Part shown: one piece after another, positions 34,423-45,627 of the stretch
Numbering within the stretch: position 1 is the first letter of the stretch
How the letters are laid out: the number at the start of each line of letters is the position of its first letter
Source: Rhodosorus marinus
Taxonomy: Eukaryota > Rhodophyta > Stylonematophyceae > Stylonematales > Stylonemataceae
Assembly (NCBI GenBank): GCA_029953675.1
Contig: JAMWBK010000005.1
Coordinates: 2,995,001-3,059,000, forward strand
DNA: 64,000 bases
Reading direction: 5' to 3'
Translations under genes and position numbers: made by a program
The notes under the pieces: generated by a model
The model's database searches: none
The model's input: only the letters and a program-made list of their open reading frames with translations
What the model was told of the DNA's origin: nothing

Positions 34423-34990
34423 CCTTACACACTCCCGATTGGGCAAGGGGGATTCCCCTCCACTCCCCCTCCCCTCCCCAAACCCTCACGAATATTTGGA
34501 AAGGCGTTAACCCACACCCAACCCACCCACCCACCCTCCCTCCCCAACCCCCCCCGAAACTAACTTCTCCGAAAACCTCTGCTTTAAAACATCAAAACCT
34601 CCTTCCCCATCCAAACCTACTCAATAAAATAAAATAAGTTACGGCTTGTTGTCTCTACAACAACCAAAAGGTTCTCTACCTCTTCTCTGTCTGTCTGTCT
34701 GTCTCTGTCTGGCTCTCTCTGTCTCTCTGTCTCTCTCTCTCTCACCATTCCCATTCCTCAAAAATTCCTTCCTCATTGTAACTTTTCTGTCAAATTTCCA
34801 TCCACCACAAAAAACCGCATTTTTTCCCTCCTTCTCCCTCCCCCCCTCAAAAACAAATCCTAAACAAAAAACACCGGCAACCTCAAACCCCCCTTTCCTC
34901 CTTCCCCATTTTGTCCAATCATCCAAAAAAAATTCGTCTCAAAAATTATTATTTTACAACAACTCGTTTCCAAGTTTCTACTAAAAATCC
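34423..34990. promoter_or_regulatory. C/T-rich upstream region of the kinase with CTGT/CT microsatellite
   Basis: The plus strand is strongly C-rich (34446-34555) and then carries (CTGT)n, (CTCTGT)n and (CT)n runs at about 34683-34745, and more C/T up to 34910. On the coding strand of the kinase this is purine-rich, matching other promoters here. Confidence 0.5.
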
Positions 34991-36450
34991 GATCCCCCCT
35001 ACCAGAATTATATTAAATTGTCTACTGCACGGAAATACTTGAATTAGTTAATATGAGAAGGTATCCTCGAGCAACCGTTTCTGTCTACCTAAACCCCTAG
35101 GAGAGTTAACACAAAACGCTTATTGTCTAAGTGTCATATAGAATCTCAATCTATTTGCGATGTAAAAATGTTTTTGTTTAATAATTACAAATATACGCGG
35201 CTCATGTTGATTGAAAAACGAGGTGATGCTTTTGATCCGGATGATTTTGTATTTAAGTTTCTCACATCTTGGCCCGATGGGAAACTCTTATATGCCTGGA
35301 GGGAGATTAGAGTACTTCTTATCATGTTTTTTTCTTCTTTTTTGATTTGTGTTTGGGGATTGACTCCCTTTAATGGAAACAAATTTGGACAGAAGTATTA
35401 TAGGTTTTTAATAAGAAAAATAAACATATCAGTCAATTTATATCCTGACGCGTTATACACCAATTTGCTGTGAGGGGGTACACGGCCATGAACCTTGTCT
35501 TTTTGGCACCCCCTCCAAAATCGCGATGTCATATTCTCTTTGAATAGCTCATAATATTTTCTATATTTCAAATGACATAATATTTTCACCGGCGTGAGCC
35601 AGTAGTTGCCAACGCACATTGGAAATGAAGCAATGGGGGGTTAAATGGATCTGTATACAAAAGCTGGAAAAATATAGGAATCAATCATTACAGTGATAAA
35701 ACAATTATAGATTTTGTGAGGTTGTCGTTAAAATGATTGACGCTCGGTATTTCCTCGCCTCCCTTGCGCGAGGTTTGCAGAGTAATTGAAGCGAAAACCG
35801 TCTTTCCCGAATTGGAGCCTCCGACGTCCACCATAGTACTTTTTTCTAATTAAAAATCGAATAATACACTAATATTGAAAAAAATTATATTAATGATTTT
35901 TATGAAAACCAGAAATATAAAACGAATTTATTTAAACGATAAAGTGTAGATCTTCGGTTCCATGTTCCTGTTTTTAAGAAAATACATGAGAACTAAAATC
36001 GACGAGAATAGTGGTGCATATCTGAATAACCAAAATTATTAATGGTTTTGTATGAAAATGGGCCGTTATAACCAATAATATCGCGCTCCAATTCGAAGTA
36101 ACGAAAATATAATAAAAAGCACATGCTATTGATGATCATAAACATGAAATAATTCATAAATTTGGGCGTATATGTATTTTTGTTGCAAAAATTCTTCGTG
36201 GTGGTCAAGATTTTGACAGCGCGGAATAGCGGCTTTTTGAAATTTATAGGATACGAGCTCGGTGTCCCAACGCTGTCCGGGTCGCACATGTCCATCTGAG
36301 AGCGGTGACCAGGATGGTGCTGAGCACTGAACCAGACTGGAAGGCTAGAAATATGCCTCCCACATATAAAAAACGTCAAAGATCTGAAATGCAGTGCTGA
36401 CCAGAATAGCTGTTCATCCCAGCAGGTTCAGAAGCTAACATCCGAAAGCG
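34991..36450. other. AT-rich island with an unrecognised ORF
   Basis: Base composition drops to markedly AT-rich from about 35000 to 36250. An ORF at 35168-35473 (about 100 aa) contains AFDPDDFVFKFLTSWPDGKL and a hydrophobic span VLLIMFFSSFLICVWGL. A minus-strand frame (36379-35993) is also open. Neither is recognised. The composition is unlike the flanking genes and could reflect organellar or mobile DNA, or simply AT-rich intergenic sequence. Confidence 0.3.
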
Positions 36451-37179
36451 TGAATGTATATTGGCACTGAGGCCTGGTGCCATACTCTTAGCATGTCTGT
36501 TGAAGACGATTGCCCGTGCATCCTATCCCCTCGGTATTAATAGGAAGGTATACATGGCACATGACGAACCGATGTGTCCACCTCAATCTGTACGACTTGC
36601 AGCACAATCGGTACCTGTTCTATCCTCGTCAAGCAGACCCTGCTACTCAATTCCCCCGCACTGCAATCGGCTTCAAGAGAGAGACAGTGACCATCTAGCT
36701 ACTGCGGCAGCCCCAAAAAGCCAACGGAATCGGGAGCAAGTTGAGGCAGGGACAAGAATTCCCGCTGTGGGAAATCTCCTCGTCGGCCAAAGTCGAAGAC
36801 TACGATTATAAAAACAAATTCCGGCGCCACCGTTGAATCGGCTTTCTTGAAGTAAATCTAGTTCCAATGAGTGACATTTTGACATTACGAAGATATTACA
36901 ACGGCAAGCCCAATCCCTAGCGCCTCTCACCAAAGCCGAGTCGTCTCCCCGCAGTTGGGAAGCCAGTGCGGAGATTGAAATGGAGATTGAGTGCCTTGGC
37001 GTTGAACAGACTTGTCGCTTTGGAGTGGGAGAGAGAGAGAAAGTTTCAGGTGGAAGTCCATCTTGTTGGGGACGTTGGAGATAAACATTTAACGCGAAAA
37101 CATGTAGCAGAACTTCCTTGTCTCTGAACGTAGAATTCGTTTTTGTTCTGGCTGAAAAGGATTCGGAGCCAGAGGGACG
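36451..37179. other. Intergenic with short unrecognised frames; upstream of Dus gene
   Basis: A plus-strand frame at 36510-36698 (RYTWHMTNRCVHLNLYDLQ) looks protein-like but has no recognised family and no established start. The long minus-strand frame 37500-36673 overlaps the Dus gene antisense and is treated as a shadow. 36960-37045 is purine-rich on the plus strand. Confidence 0.3.
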
Positions 37180-38451
37180 ATGGAGAGCGTTCGGACGCTG
37201 ACGGGTTTTGCTTTGCAAGCGTCCCCTCCGCAGGGAGGTTTGAAAGCTGAAGCCTGTCCAAATTACCGCCTTTTCGAGAATTGGGACGGGAAAAATTGTC
37301 CTATGATGCTTCTGTAAGTCTGAAGAACCCCTTCGTTCTTGTTGCTTTCGAGTCTCTTGGCTTTGCTGAACGAGTTTTTCTCCACACCCAGGGCTCCTAT
37401 GGAGGTTCTGGCTGATAAACAGTTCAGAAAGGCCGTGGCAACGGTCGGTGGAATGGACGAGATGGTAATGGAGTTCATTAGAATCCCTGATCAAGGTCAT
37501 CCACGAAGCCTCGCGAATCGCTACAAGTCGGATGAGCTTGGGTCGATGACCATATCACCACAGGTGGGTATCAAACATCTGACGAGCTTGACGGTCGATC
37601 CTCGATCATATGTGGTAACTGAAACGAAACTATCCACCTTTCAACACGTTCAATAGGTCATGGGATCCCACGATCAGCGAATGTGGGTAGCAACTCGTGA
37701 GCTGGTCAAGCGCGGCGCGTACCGAGTGGACTTGAACTGCGGATGCCCGGCATCGAGGGTGACCAAGAAAGGAAGCGGTGCGAGCCTCCTGAAGACGCCG
37801 TCAATTCTCGGAGGGGTTGTTCGAAGTATGATCGGTTCTGGACCGGATAAATTTCCGAACATTTCGGTGAAGATGAGGAGCGGGTTTGAGGATACACAGT
37901 TGTTCCTTGAGAACGTGTACTCGGCGATTGATGGTGGTGCCAGAGCAATCACTGTACATCCAAGAACAAGCTACCAGAAGTATAGTGGACGGGCGGATTG
38001 GAACCTCATCAGAGAGGCCAGGAAGATTAGCACCGTTCCGATCATCGGGAATGGGGACATAACCAGCGTCCAACGAGCAGCGGAGATTGTTGAATCAACC
38101 GGTTGCGATGCTATCATGATCGGCAGAGGAGCTGTCCGAAACCCTTGGCTGTTCCACGAGATCCGTGGCCACTTCACTGGCCAGACCATTGCTCCTCCAA
38201 GTATCAAAGATGAATGGACTTTTTGGAGTACTTATAGGCAAGCTGGGCGAGAGTTCGGAGGAACAGCTCGTGGGAACACGGGAAGGCTCAAGATGATCCT
38301 GGGGTACTATTTCGACAAGTGTACCTGGATGAAGGAAGCCAAGGCTCGCTTGCTGCGTTCTCGCCACGTGGATGACGAATCGTTTCTGTACGAAATCATT
38401 GACGTCCTTGAGCAGCATCGAAAACACTGCTCCGAGTGCAGCTTCGAATAG
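37180..38451 (+). CDS. tRNA-dihydrouridine synthase
   Basis: Three exons: 37180-37313, 37392-37563 and 37657-38451, in phase, 366 aa. It is an FMN-dependent Dus enzyme (PF01207 fold) that reduces uridine to dihydrouridine in tRNA with NADPH. Visible motifs: LLAPMEVLADKQFRKAVATV at the FMN-binding start, DLNCGCPASRVTKKGSGASL with the catalytic cysteine of the GCP motif, ISVKMRSGFED, the catalytic ITVHPRTSYQKYSGRADW and the phosphate loop PIIGNGDI, DAIMIGRGAVRNPWLF. The middle usually reads GxQLxGxxP; here it is ISPQVMGSHDQRM. A 45-residue N-terminal extension with modest basic content could be a targeting peptide. Which tRNA positions are modified cannot be told. It converges with the next gene, stops 245 bp apart. 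Confidence 0.93.
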
Positions 38452-38696
38452 TATCGGCGACAAAAAACCGAGTTGGGTCGGGACTTAATTAACTTTATCT
38501 TCATGTATTTAACATGGAAGCCACGTACGATCTTTCAAAACCTACGTGGGCTGGATTACATATTTCACTACCTCGGGTTCCCCTTCTACAACAGCCGGCT
38601 GGGCACGACACCTTTCGAGGGAAAGTGATATTTGTTGTGGCTTAAGAGCCTTGCCTTCGAGCCTGTTAGTTTGGTACAAAAAGTGAGTGCTTGGTG

Positions 38697-40235
38697 TTAC
38701 AATGGGATTCCGACTCTCGCCCCGATCAGCAGATGATCAGATGGTTCTTCTTTGCTTGGGAAGGACGGGGTTGTAATCTAGGATCGAGTAAACGACAACA
38801 AACAACACATGAAGACAAGAAGAAGCTTTGTCTGAGCGTTATGCATGGTACCCTTGGCCTCCATTTTGCCCCGTCCGTAAACGGGGGGGGCGATCTCACC
38901 TCGCTTCGGTGAGGTAAGGGATCAACCTCAAGTACTTTCACGTCGTTGGAAACGAATATATAGTCCAAGCAATCCACGAAGAGCCCCTGAGAGGATATGT
39001 GGGCGTAGTTGGTGAAATCTGGTTCATTGCCGTTCACGGACATGTATGCACTTTTCATCGGTTCCTGCAGGTTCGGGGTCCATTCTCCCACTTCGGACAG
39101 GTTCGGGAAAGCTCCACTTTCCTGGGTGAGTTTCCCCGTTGTCACCAACCGGTAGGCAGGGTCAGAAATTTTCATGTTGAAGTCACCTAGCCATGGGGAA
39201 CAAAAAAGAAATACTTCAGATCCGATTCAATTCAAGTCGCTTGTCGCGCAGTCACTTATGTTCAAGATCTTGTTCTGGTATTATACCGGCGAGGAGGAGT
39301 GGGTCGCCATTAGCGAGGCGCTGGGCGCTCTGGACGGCCAGGGCGGCATGGATGACCATCACTTTTGGTGCGAAAAAGGCACAGGGCATGTGGTATGTAC
39401 TACAACAGACTGTTTTCCCCGTCTGTTTACATTGAAGTCGGAGAAACGCGAAGATGTTCGGACGCGACTTTGCAAATGCCCACTCGTCCAACGCAAGGCC
39501 TTTACCCTTTCCCGCTGCCCCAACCGGTGTCCTCCAAACCCGCAATTTGGTTGAAGTGGACTCGGACTCCTCAAAGCTGTCCTTCTTCGCCGCGGCAGTC
39601 TTCGGCATCTTGGGATTCTTGCCGAGCCTCTCAATCAACTCCTCTACCACATCGTACTTTTCGGACGGATAAGCTATTCCCACACCCAAGTAGCCGTTGC
39701 TGAAATTACCACTGAGTCCAAGCACGAATTTATACCCACTCTGCGCGAAAAAATCTGAAAGGGGTCCACTCCATGACATGGAAACTTCTTGAAGACAGAT
39801 CACTGAGCCCAGAAGGACTTCATTGTCGAGCTTGGATATAACTCTCTTGAGTCGGGTACGTGATTCCAGGTCCTCCGACATGCATTTACTGAACCGCGAC
39901 TTTTGCGAAAGCGAAGAAGAAAGCACGTTGTAAGTAACCACCCTCTGGTTCACCTCATCTGCTCGGGTGGGAGCCTGCTGATCCATCAGCTTGATCCTCT
40001 CGTTAATCATATCCTGAGCAATGGCCGAGGTCTGCGCGCTGACCGGCCTCCTAGGCGGTTCAGAAAGTACTCTCTCCTCCGTATCCAAGTTCCCTGAACA
40101 TCGCGTTTCACGCAAAGATCTCATGAAAACCCTCAACCCTCCATGCTCACTCCGTCTCGCCAAGCTCCGCCACATGTTTCCTTCAAAAGTTCGATGCGGC
40201 GAGACAACTACAAACGCCGCATCAGTTGCAGGCAT
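38697..40235 (-). CDS. Endonuclease/exonuclease/phosphatase family protein (CCR4/Angel-like)
   Basis: Three exons on the minus strand: 40235-39287, 39186-38900 and 38777-38697, in phase, 438 aa. EEP-fold motifs in order are VVTYNVLSSSL, SVICLQEVS (catalytic Glu), NIFAFLRLQCKQTGKTVCCS with STYHMPCAFFAPKV, LLLAGDFNMKISDP (Asp/Asn motif created by splicing), DCLDYIFVSNDVKVLEVDPL and finally EEPSDHLLIG (the SDH catalytic histidine), which needs the short third exon. This set fits Mg-dependent nucleases of the CCR4/nocturnin/Angel type, whose usual targets are poly(A) tails or RNA phosphates; other EEP phosphatases are possible. The first 80 residues (SLARRSEHGGLRVFMRSLRE) could be an organelle-targeting peptide. 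I chose the ATG at 40235; a second Met lies 20 residues on. Confidence 0.82.
38895..38913. repeat. Hairpin over a splice donor
   Basis: CTCACC (38895-38900) and GGTGAG (38908-38913) flank a 7-nt loop. On the coding (minus) strand one arm is the exon end and the other contains the donor GTGAGA of the second intron of the EEP gene. Confidence 0.8.
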
Positions 40236-41248
40236 CACAAACCAAAACAAAGAAGAGAAAAAAAACAACACACGAACAAAGAAAAATTGGATACACAAAC
40301 AAAAATCCTGAACGTACTATAATCTCATACTCCTAACCTCAAAAAACGATCTAACAACGTCTCCTCCAGTATTCCAATCTTCAAACCCTACCGCCCCCAA
40401 ACAAGTACGAACCATTTTTCATCCATTTCACTTCCAACCAAACACTTCTCCTCCTCCTCATCGCCGACCTTAAAAACATGAATTACAAATTAATAATCCA
40501 AGTCCTGAATCCAAAACCCTTCAAAAAACCCATATCTGAATAGGAATATGAAATCGTTAAAATTATTTCAATATTTCATCTATGATCTTTATATGAATTC
40601 CGATCAATTATCATCAATATTGGTGACTATTAAAATTTATGAATCTTTAAAAATGTTTAATTGTGGTTGATTACGAAATGTAATGCTTGTTTATATGTCA
40701 CCTACGAAAAAGCTTCGTAATTAGGAAACTTAGAGATGATAGAATTATTGGATAAAAATCGATGGTGCGAGACGGATTATATAGTAAAAAGTAGAAATTT
40801 AGTTGGATAGTATAATAGTGAATTTAAGAAGTATGTAGATGATATTTGATTTATTAGATAAAAACTTCTAATTTACTTAATAAGAATGTTCCTCCATATC
40901 GTCGGCGCACTATTTTAATTTTAAGTTGGTCAGAGTGGAAGGAGCATTGGGAAAATCTCAAGACCTTCAGCAACTAGGAGAACCGTGTCACAGGGTTCTC
41001 TCTCTCTTCTTGTTCTTCGTCTTGAAGAAAGCTTTTTAGATGGTTTCTGGTAAACCTTCATCAGCGGAAAGAGACTGGGTATTTGGTCATTCGGGACCGC
41101 TGACTTTGATGTGCGGGTTTCCGAGCAGTTGGTGGTGCCTTTGAGGGTTTCTGTTGACGCGGAGATTCTTTTGACGAGAGGGAAGGAGACGGTTGGACGC
41201 CTCCTGGCAGTATTTTTCACGTCTGTGCTGGTTTTCTGTTGAAAACCT
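40236..41248. other. Intergenic, AT-rich core
   Basis: 40480-40920 is AT-rich with no coding signal. The minus-strand frame 41427-40930 overlaps the NDUFAF2 5' end and is not supported. No gene is seen. Confidence 0.45.
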
Positions 41249-42483
41249 ATGTCTTGGCGGGCTGGGCTGAACAGGTGTGTGCTTCTATATAGACCATGTC
41301 GGTCGGGAACCTTTGTCGGTACCGAGGTTCTTTTTCTGAGGTCTGAGGGCTTGTTCGCCTCTGTGATTTCTGTGCTTCTTAGGGCCAAGAATTGGTACCT
41401 GGCTAGGACTGAGGTTGGGAGAGACAAAATTGGTGAGGCATTTCTTTATTTTTCGGGACATAGGCCGATTTTTTCTTTTCGTCCGGGCGGAGAAGAGAAG
41501 GAGGATGTAGGTACTCGTCGTTCTTGTTCTTCTCGGAGCCTGAGGCGACGCAAAGTACCGCTAGAAGAAACTCTCCGCCTCCTTAGTTTTGCGCTCCAAG
41601 ACTTACGGGAACATCTCCCCCCCCCACCCCCAGGTAACGTCTACTACCTTCAGCGCGTCAAGGGCAGAACGGAAAAGCGTTTGGTAGATTATGCAGTAAG
41701 TCGAAAGTCAAGAAAATTTCGAAGCAAGCTGACTCTCTAGACTGAGCGAAATTTGCTGATGTGCTATGACGTCGCTCACGCTTGCGATACCAGAACGGCG
41801 ATGCCACGCTTGTTAGCAAAGTTCCAAACGAATGGTGGTGAGTTGTCCACTGGTGGACTGAGTACTCGGGCAAACATTTGTCAAGCTCATCATTCCAGAC
41901 TTATACTGAAAAAACTCAACAGGTCATGGCTTCATTACAGCCGTCCCGATCCGCCAACACCGAGAGAGATCGAGATATCTGACGCAAAAGCCGCAGACCT
42001 CAAACGACGAGTAAAAGCGCTCGAGGAGGAGGATGCCAAGGAGAGAGTGCGTCAGTTTGCCAGCAAGATGTCTTCATACGACGGTGCGACACAATCAGCA
42101 GCAAAGGTTCCGCTCGCCAGACATTAGACCGAGCTAATGGTCCCGATGTTTCCTTGAATTAGATCAAGCACAAGCACATACTCAGAGCGTAGAGCAGATT
42201 GCTTTTAGAGCAATGGGAGGACGTGAGAAAGGCGGCATGACGAGTTCCCAAAATGCTTCTGCAGAAAAGAGAGATGCAGATGCGAGCACTCACATGAACG
42301 AAGAGATTGCTCCGCAGGTAAGTCCTGAAACGGACTGCTTGTCCGAGTAAGCCCAAGCGATAAGTCGTTCTGAGCATCTGCGAATCCGTTTCGTTTCTGA
42401 AACTTGTTAAGGGCGAGGGTGAGTCATTCCGGCCTGGAGAATGGAAGCCTTCAACAACACGAAGACGTGGGAGATTAGGATAA
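41249..42483 (+). CDS. NDUFAF2: Complex I assembly factor NDUFAF2 (B17.2-like)
   Basis: Seven small exons: 41249-41274, 41383-41432, 41634-41695, 41794-41837, 41923-42083, 42163-42317 and 42412-42483. All are GT-AG and in phase, giving 189 aa (human 169). The spliced protein shows the whole NDUFAF2/NDUFA12 signature: MSWRAGLN, then VGRDKIGNVYYLQ (family VGxDxxGNxYY), EKRLVDYANGDATLVSKVP, NEWWSWLHYSRPDPPTP, a charged helix and the C-terminal FRPGEWKPS, which corresponds to FQPGSWMP in human NDUFAF2 and is absent from NDUFA12. It acts in the mitochondrial matrix as a late chaperone of respiratory complex I. Because the exons are so short the gene is invisible as a single ORF. Start: first ATG, supported by the conserved W-rich start. 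Confidence 0.88.
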
Positions 42484-43609
42484 TTCATGAATGGTTCACC
42501 GTGACTTCGATGAAGGCGTAAACAGCATACGCAGAGCTGCTGCTGACAAAAACATATCCCCCCGGCCAAAAAGCAGTATGCCGTTGCCTTCAAAGGCGAA
42601 TTTTTTGGCCAGATATCGACCTTCTATGATGAACCCATGGCACGTGAGAAAAGACCTCCTTGCTAAGGTCACTCAGCGAGAATAGCTCTTCAGACAAATT
42701 TATGAAAGGACGTATCCGAAGGATTCGTTCCCGGGCCGTTTGGAGTGTCCAGTTGAACGTCTTCAACCTTCCTAAGTGCATCACTCGCTCCTGCCTTGGC
42801 GATTCTCCGATCAGGGGTAACCACGCTAAGACGCTCGCTTTCAGCCCAAGGTGGAAGGTTGGGACAGGCGTCTGCATAGTTCTCCAACGTAAACTAGATT
42901 TTGAGATTGATACTAGCCGATCTACTACATAAGCACTCAGAGATCCGTCTTGTGCCCACGTGCACTTTGACCACAAAACGGAAGAGCTTCTTTGACACAC
43001 TCTCACGTAGGGATCAATCGAAGTCGAAATTTGGAAATCGTTGCACTAGGACCTTTGTCTTCTATGGCGTTACTTGGCAAGAGCAGTTTGCTCTGGTCAG
43101 CACGGTGGCAAATTGATCCAGTTCAACGGACGAGTCTACAGCTGAACGAAATTCGTCAATTGCAGATCTGACAAAGGCACAGTCCGGCCGAAAAGCGAGC
43201 GCTCATCTCCTCGACGCCTTAGCTGAGATCCGTTAGTCTCCTCCAGGGTAGAGCATAGGGGCTATGGTACTAGACTTGAACGAACTGCTTGCGCGTATTC
43301 CGATTCTTTCAACTGACGCGAACCTGCAACCGATCAGCGACCCTCAGCGCACTGCTGAATGTTCAAATCGGACATTCAACTTTCCATCGGAGGAGAGATG
43401 ATCAGACTTGAATCGTTCAAGAAGTCTTAATACAAAGAGCTGAGAATAAAAAATCGTTTGCTCGTTGACTCCTTCGCAGAGGAATCCACGTGCCCGTCTT
43501 CTTCGAGCAGAGATCGTCTTCTTCTACGTGAGTTGAGAGCCTTGTAGGGGTTGCGGAAGGGCTTGGAGGACCGGAAGGTTGGTGTGGAAGCTATTTCGGA
43601 TTACGAAGT
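42484..43609. other. Unresolved region between NDUFAF2 and bL33
   Basis: Both strands carry moderately long frames at 42590-43006: on the minus strand one ends GQKIRL, and another frame reads ENYADACPNLPPWAESERL. A short plus-strand ORF starts at 43265 (MVLDLNELLARIPILSTDAN, 45 codons). None is recognised and I could not build a spliced model. Confidence 0.25.
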
Positions 43610-43798
43610 ATGGCGAAAGGAGGAAGTAGGAAGGTAAAGTCAGTACTCATTAAGCTTCTCAGTGAAGCTGGGACTGGGTACTTCTACATGCGACGAAAGA
43701 ACCCGAAGAATCTGCCGCACAAGCTACAGCTTATGAAGCTTGACCCGATTGTTGGTAGGCACGTGCTGTTTACGGAGACTAAGTTTAAGAGGAGGTGA
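43610..43798 (+). CDS. Ribosomal protein bL33, probably mitochondrial
   Basis: A single-exon gene of 62 aa. It matches bacterial-type L33: MAKGGSRKVKSVLIKLLSEA, then GTGYFYMRRKNPKNLPHKLQ, LMKLDPIVGRHVLFTETK. The zinc-binding cysteines of C+ type L33 are absent. There is no N-terminal extension, as in mitochondrial bL33 (MRPL33) of many eukaryotes; red algal plastids encode their own rpl33, so the mitochondrial large subunit is the likely home (inference). It is one of the few intronless genes here. Confidence 0.88.
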   Translation: MAKGGSRKVKSVLIKLLSEAGTGYFYMRRKNPKNLPHKLQLMKLDPIVGRHVLFTETKFKRR

Positions 43799-44717
43799 AG
43801 ATACGAAGTCACTAGAAGCGATGGTTTGTGGCGTTCGTTGGAGTACGACCCTTAGCCAGAGCATGCGCGAACCACCAACCTCGCGGGGGACAGCCATAAT
43901 CGCTCTTAATCGCTCAGTCGTGATGGTGTGCATTCGCTAGCGCTAGCCGCGGGTGACTCGCAAATTCGAATCGACACAACTGCTAGATACTTGTTTGTCA
44001 TGAAATGTATGAAACTAAAGTTTGGAAAACCTTTGCAGAACTGTAGAATGCTTGTCCCGCTCGCGGGCTTTGCTAGTTGCTTGCAAGAGCACGGCGGCGG
44101 TCGTGGTGGTGGTGCCAGTTCTCATTCTAGTCACGAGCTGAAAGTAATGCTTAAGATGGATATATCGCACAAAGCAAGAGCCCTTCTCCTGCTAGGACCG
44201 GGAAACTTTCAGTAGTACACACCCTTGCCGTAGCTCAATCCTAAATTTTCGCCCAAAGTGCATCAGAAAAGCGATTAACAGAGACTTACCAAACTACTCG
44301 CGGATAATTTCGACCTCTCAATCCATCACAGTCTTGTACAGTCTCCTCAGGCATAACCCGAACCCGTGCAGCACTATGATTCCTTGCCTCGATGTCCCAA
44401 AATCATCCAGATGCAGAGTAACGCATAAAGTATGTAAATATCGAATATAATAAACGAAGTAGGTGTATTTGCATAAAAAACAATTACTCATATTTCCTTT
44501 TCTTTTGCTACTATAAGCCTATTTAGTTTCTTAATATATATCTTATTTATATTGAATACAAATAAATAATATCGATAAAGGTTTGGGACATTGCTACTGT
44601 GTCCCAAAGTTCACGCTCGGTGCTGTCTTAGTGCTTTTTATTAGCACGGTTTGTGTGCTTGGAATGGTTTGGGGATGGGGCGGTTGGTGGTGAAGCAGTT
44701 CGACTTACGAAGACAAT
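43799..44717. other. Intergenic; weak ORF and AT-rich segment
   Basis: A plus-strand frame to 44215 contains GGGRGGGASSHSSHELKVML and is not recognised. 44400-44590 is AT-rich. 44640-44700 is G-rich on the plus strand, just before the PSMG2 start. Confidence 0.35.
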
Positions 44718-45627
44718 ATGGATATTTTATCTGAATCAGGACAGCCAGTGAAGCTAGCTGAAGGTAGATGGGTAATGATTCCGACTGTATCTGTTGGTAA
44801 TGTTCCTCAGCTGGCGGTTGATTTATTGGTGAACACTTGGGGGGATTCCTTGGTGGGGCACGTGATGGATCCGAACATGGTTCCGGTCTGTGGGAATGGT
44901 GGTCCTGGATTTTCGATTTCAACTGGCTGTGAGATGTTCGATTTAGGAGGGAAAGGATACGCTTTGCTTCCCCGAGCGCCACCGGCGCCTGGGAGAGCGG
45001 CTGCTGCTGCGAAGGAACTGGCGGATTTGATTCAGTCTCACGGCGTTGAAGAGATCTTCCTCCTGGCCTCTTCCTATGCTGGAGGACGACGTGATGCTCA
45101 GCTGGGAGATTCATCTAGGCTGAGGTATATGGTGACCACTCCCGCTCTGAAACTCTCGGAGAGGCTGCGATCAAGGGGAATTCCCGTAATGGAAGGAGGC
45201 GGAGACAAGGGCTGGGTTGAAGACCTCGAGCAGATTGAAAAGGATATGAACGATGGAACCTCTGGAGCACCAGCGTTCATAGCGAGTCAAAGAAGGTAGC
45301 TTAGTGCACATCCCTGGACTTCCCATATGGGCCATTACAGCAGCTTCTTACGCCATAGTCCGTCCTTTTTATTTTTTTCCTGGTGTGAATGCTGCTAGGT
45401 CAAGTTTCTTAAGGAGATTGCTGGAAGAATGTGATGCACGAGGTATTGCCCTATGCGTACTGCTCATGTTCGTATTCGAAGGAGACAACTCTGCGGACGC
45501 CGCGGAAATGGCGGGCGTTGCATCTGAAATTACTGGGCTTTCCACTGCCGGGGAGGAGCTGGAGTGGAAGATTCCGAGCTCATGGCAGAAGAATCTTGGG
45601 GGTCCACCAGAATCCATGCTCTATTGA
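44718..45627 (+). CDS. PSMG2: Proteasome assembly chaperone 2
   Basis: Two exons: 44718-45295 and 45399-45627, in phase (phase 2 intron), 268 aa, against 264 aa in human PSMG2. It pairs with PAC1 to guide assembly of the 20S proteasome alpha-ring. Family matches: MIPTVSVGNVPQLAVDLL near the N terminus, EIFLLASSYAGGRRDAQL with YMVTTPALK, then in exon 2 VLLMFVFEGDNSADAAEMA and the conserved C terminus ELEWKIPSSWQKNLGGPPE. The usual C-terminal HbYX-like tail is here PESMLY. The segment usually reading IPGGG is not conserved. An open frame continues through the intron in another phase, but the AG at 45398 and phase support splicing. Confidence 0.9.

Noticed and set aside
36673-37500. 275-codon open frame on the minus strand
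   Set aside because: It overlaps the Dus gene exons and promoter antisense, has low-complexity Ser/Arg composition and no recognisable domain; treated as a shadow.
41249-41274. Start MSWRAGLN as mitochondrial ATP synthase epsilon subunit
   Set aside because: The next in-phase exons do not give the epsilon motif, while they give a full NDUFAF2 signature.
40930-41427. 165-codon minus-strand open frame
   Set aside because: It is antisense to the NDUFAF2 promoter and first exons and has no recognised domain.
43950-43990. T-loop-like sequence AATTCGAATC as a tRNA
   Set aside because: No matching acceptor, D or anticodon stems could be folded around it.
45304-45400. Plus-strand frame reading VHIPGLP as continuous PSMG2 coding sequence
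   Set aside because: It would need a one-base frameshift; a normal GT-AG intron (45296-45398) restores frame and the conserved C terminus.
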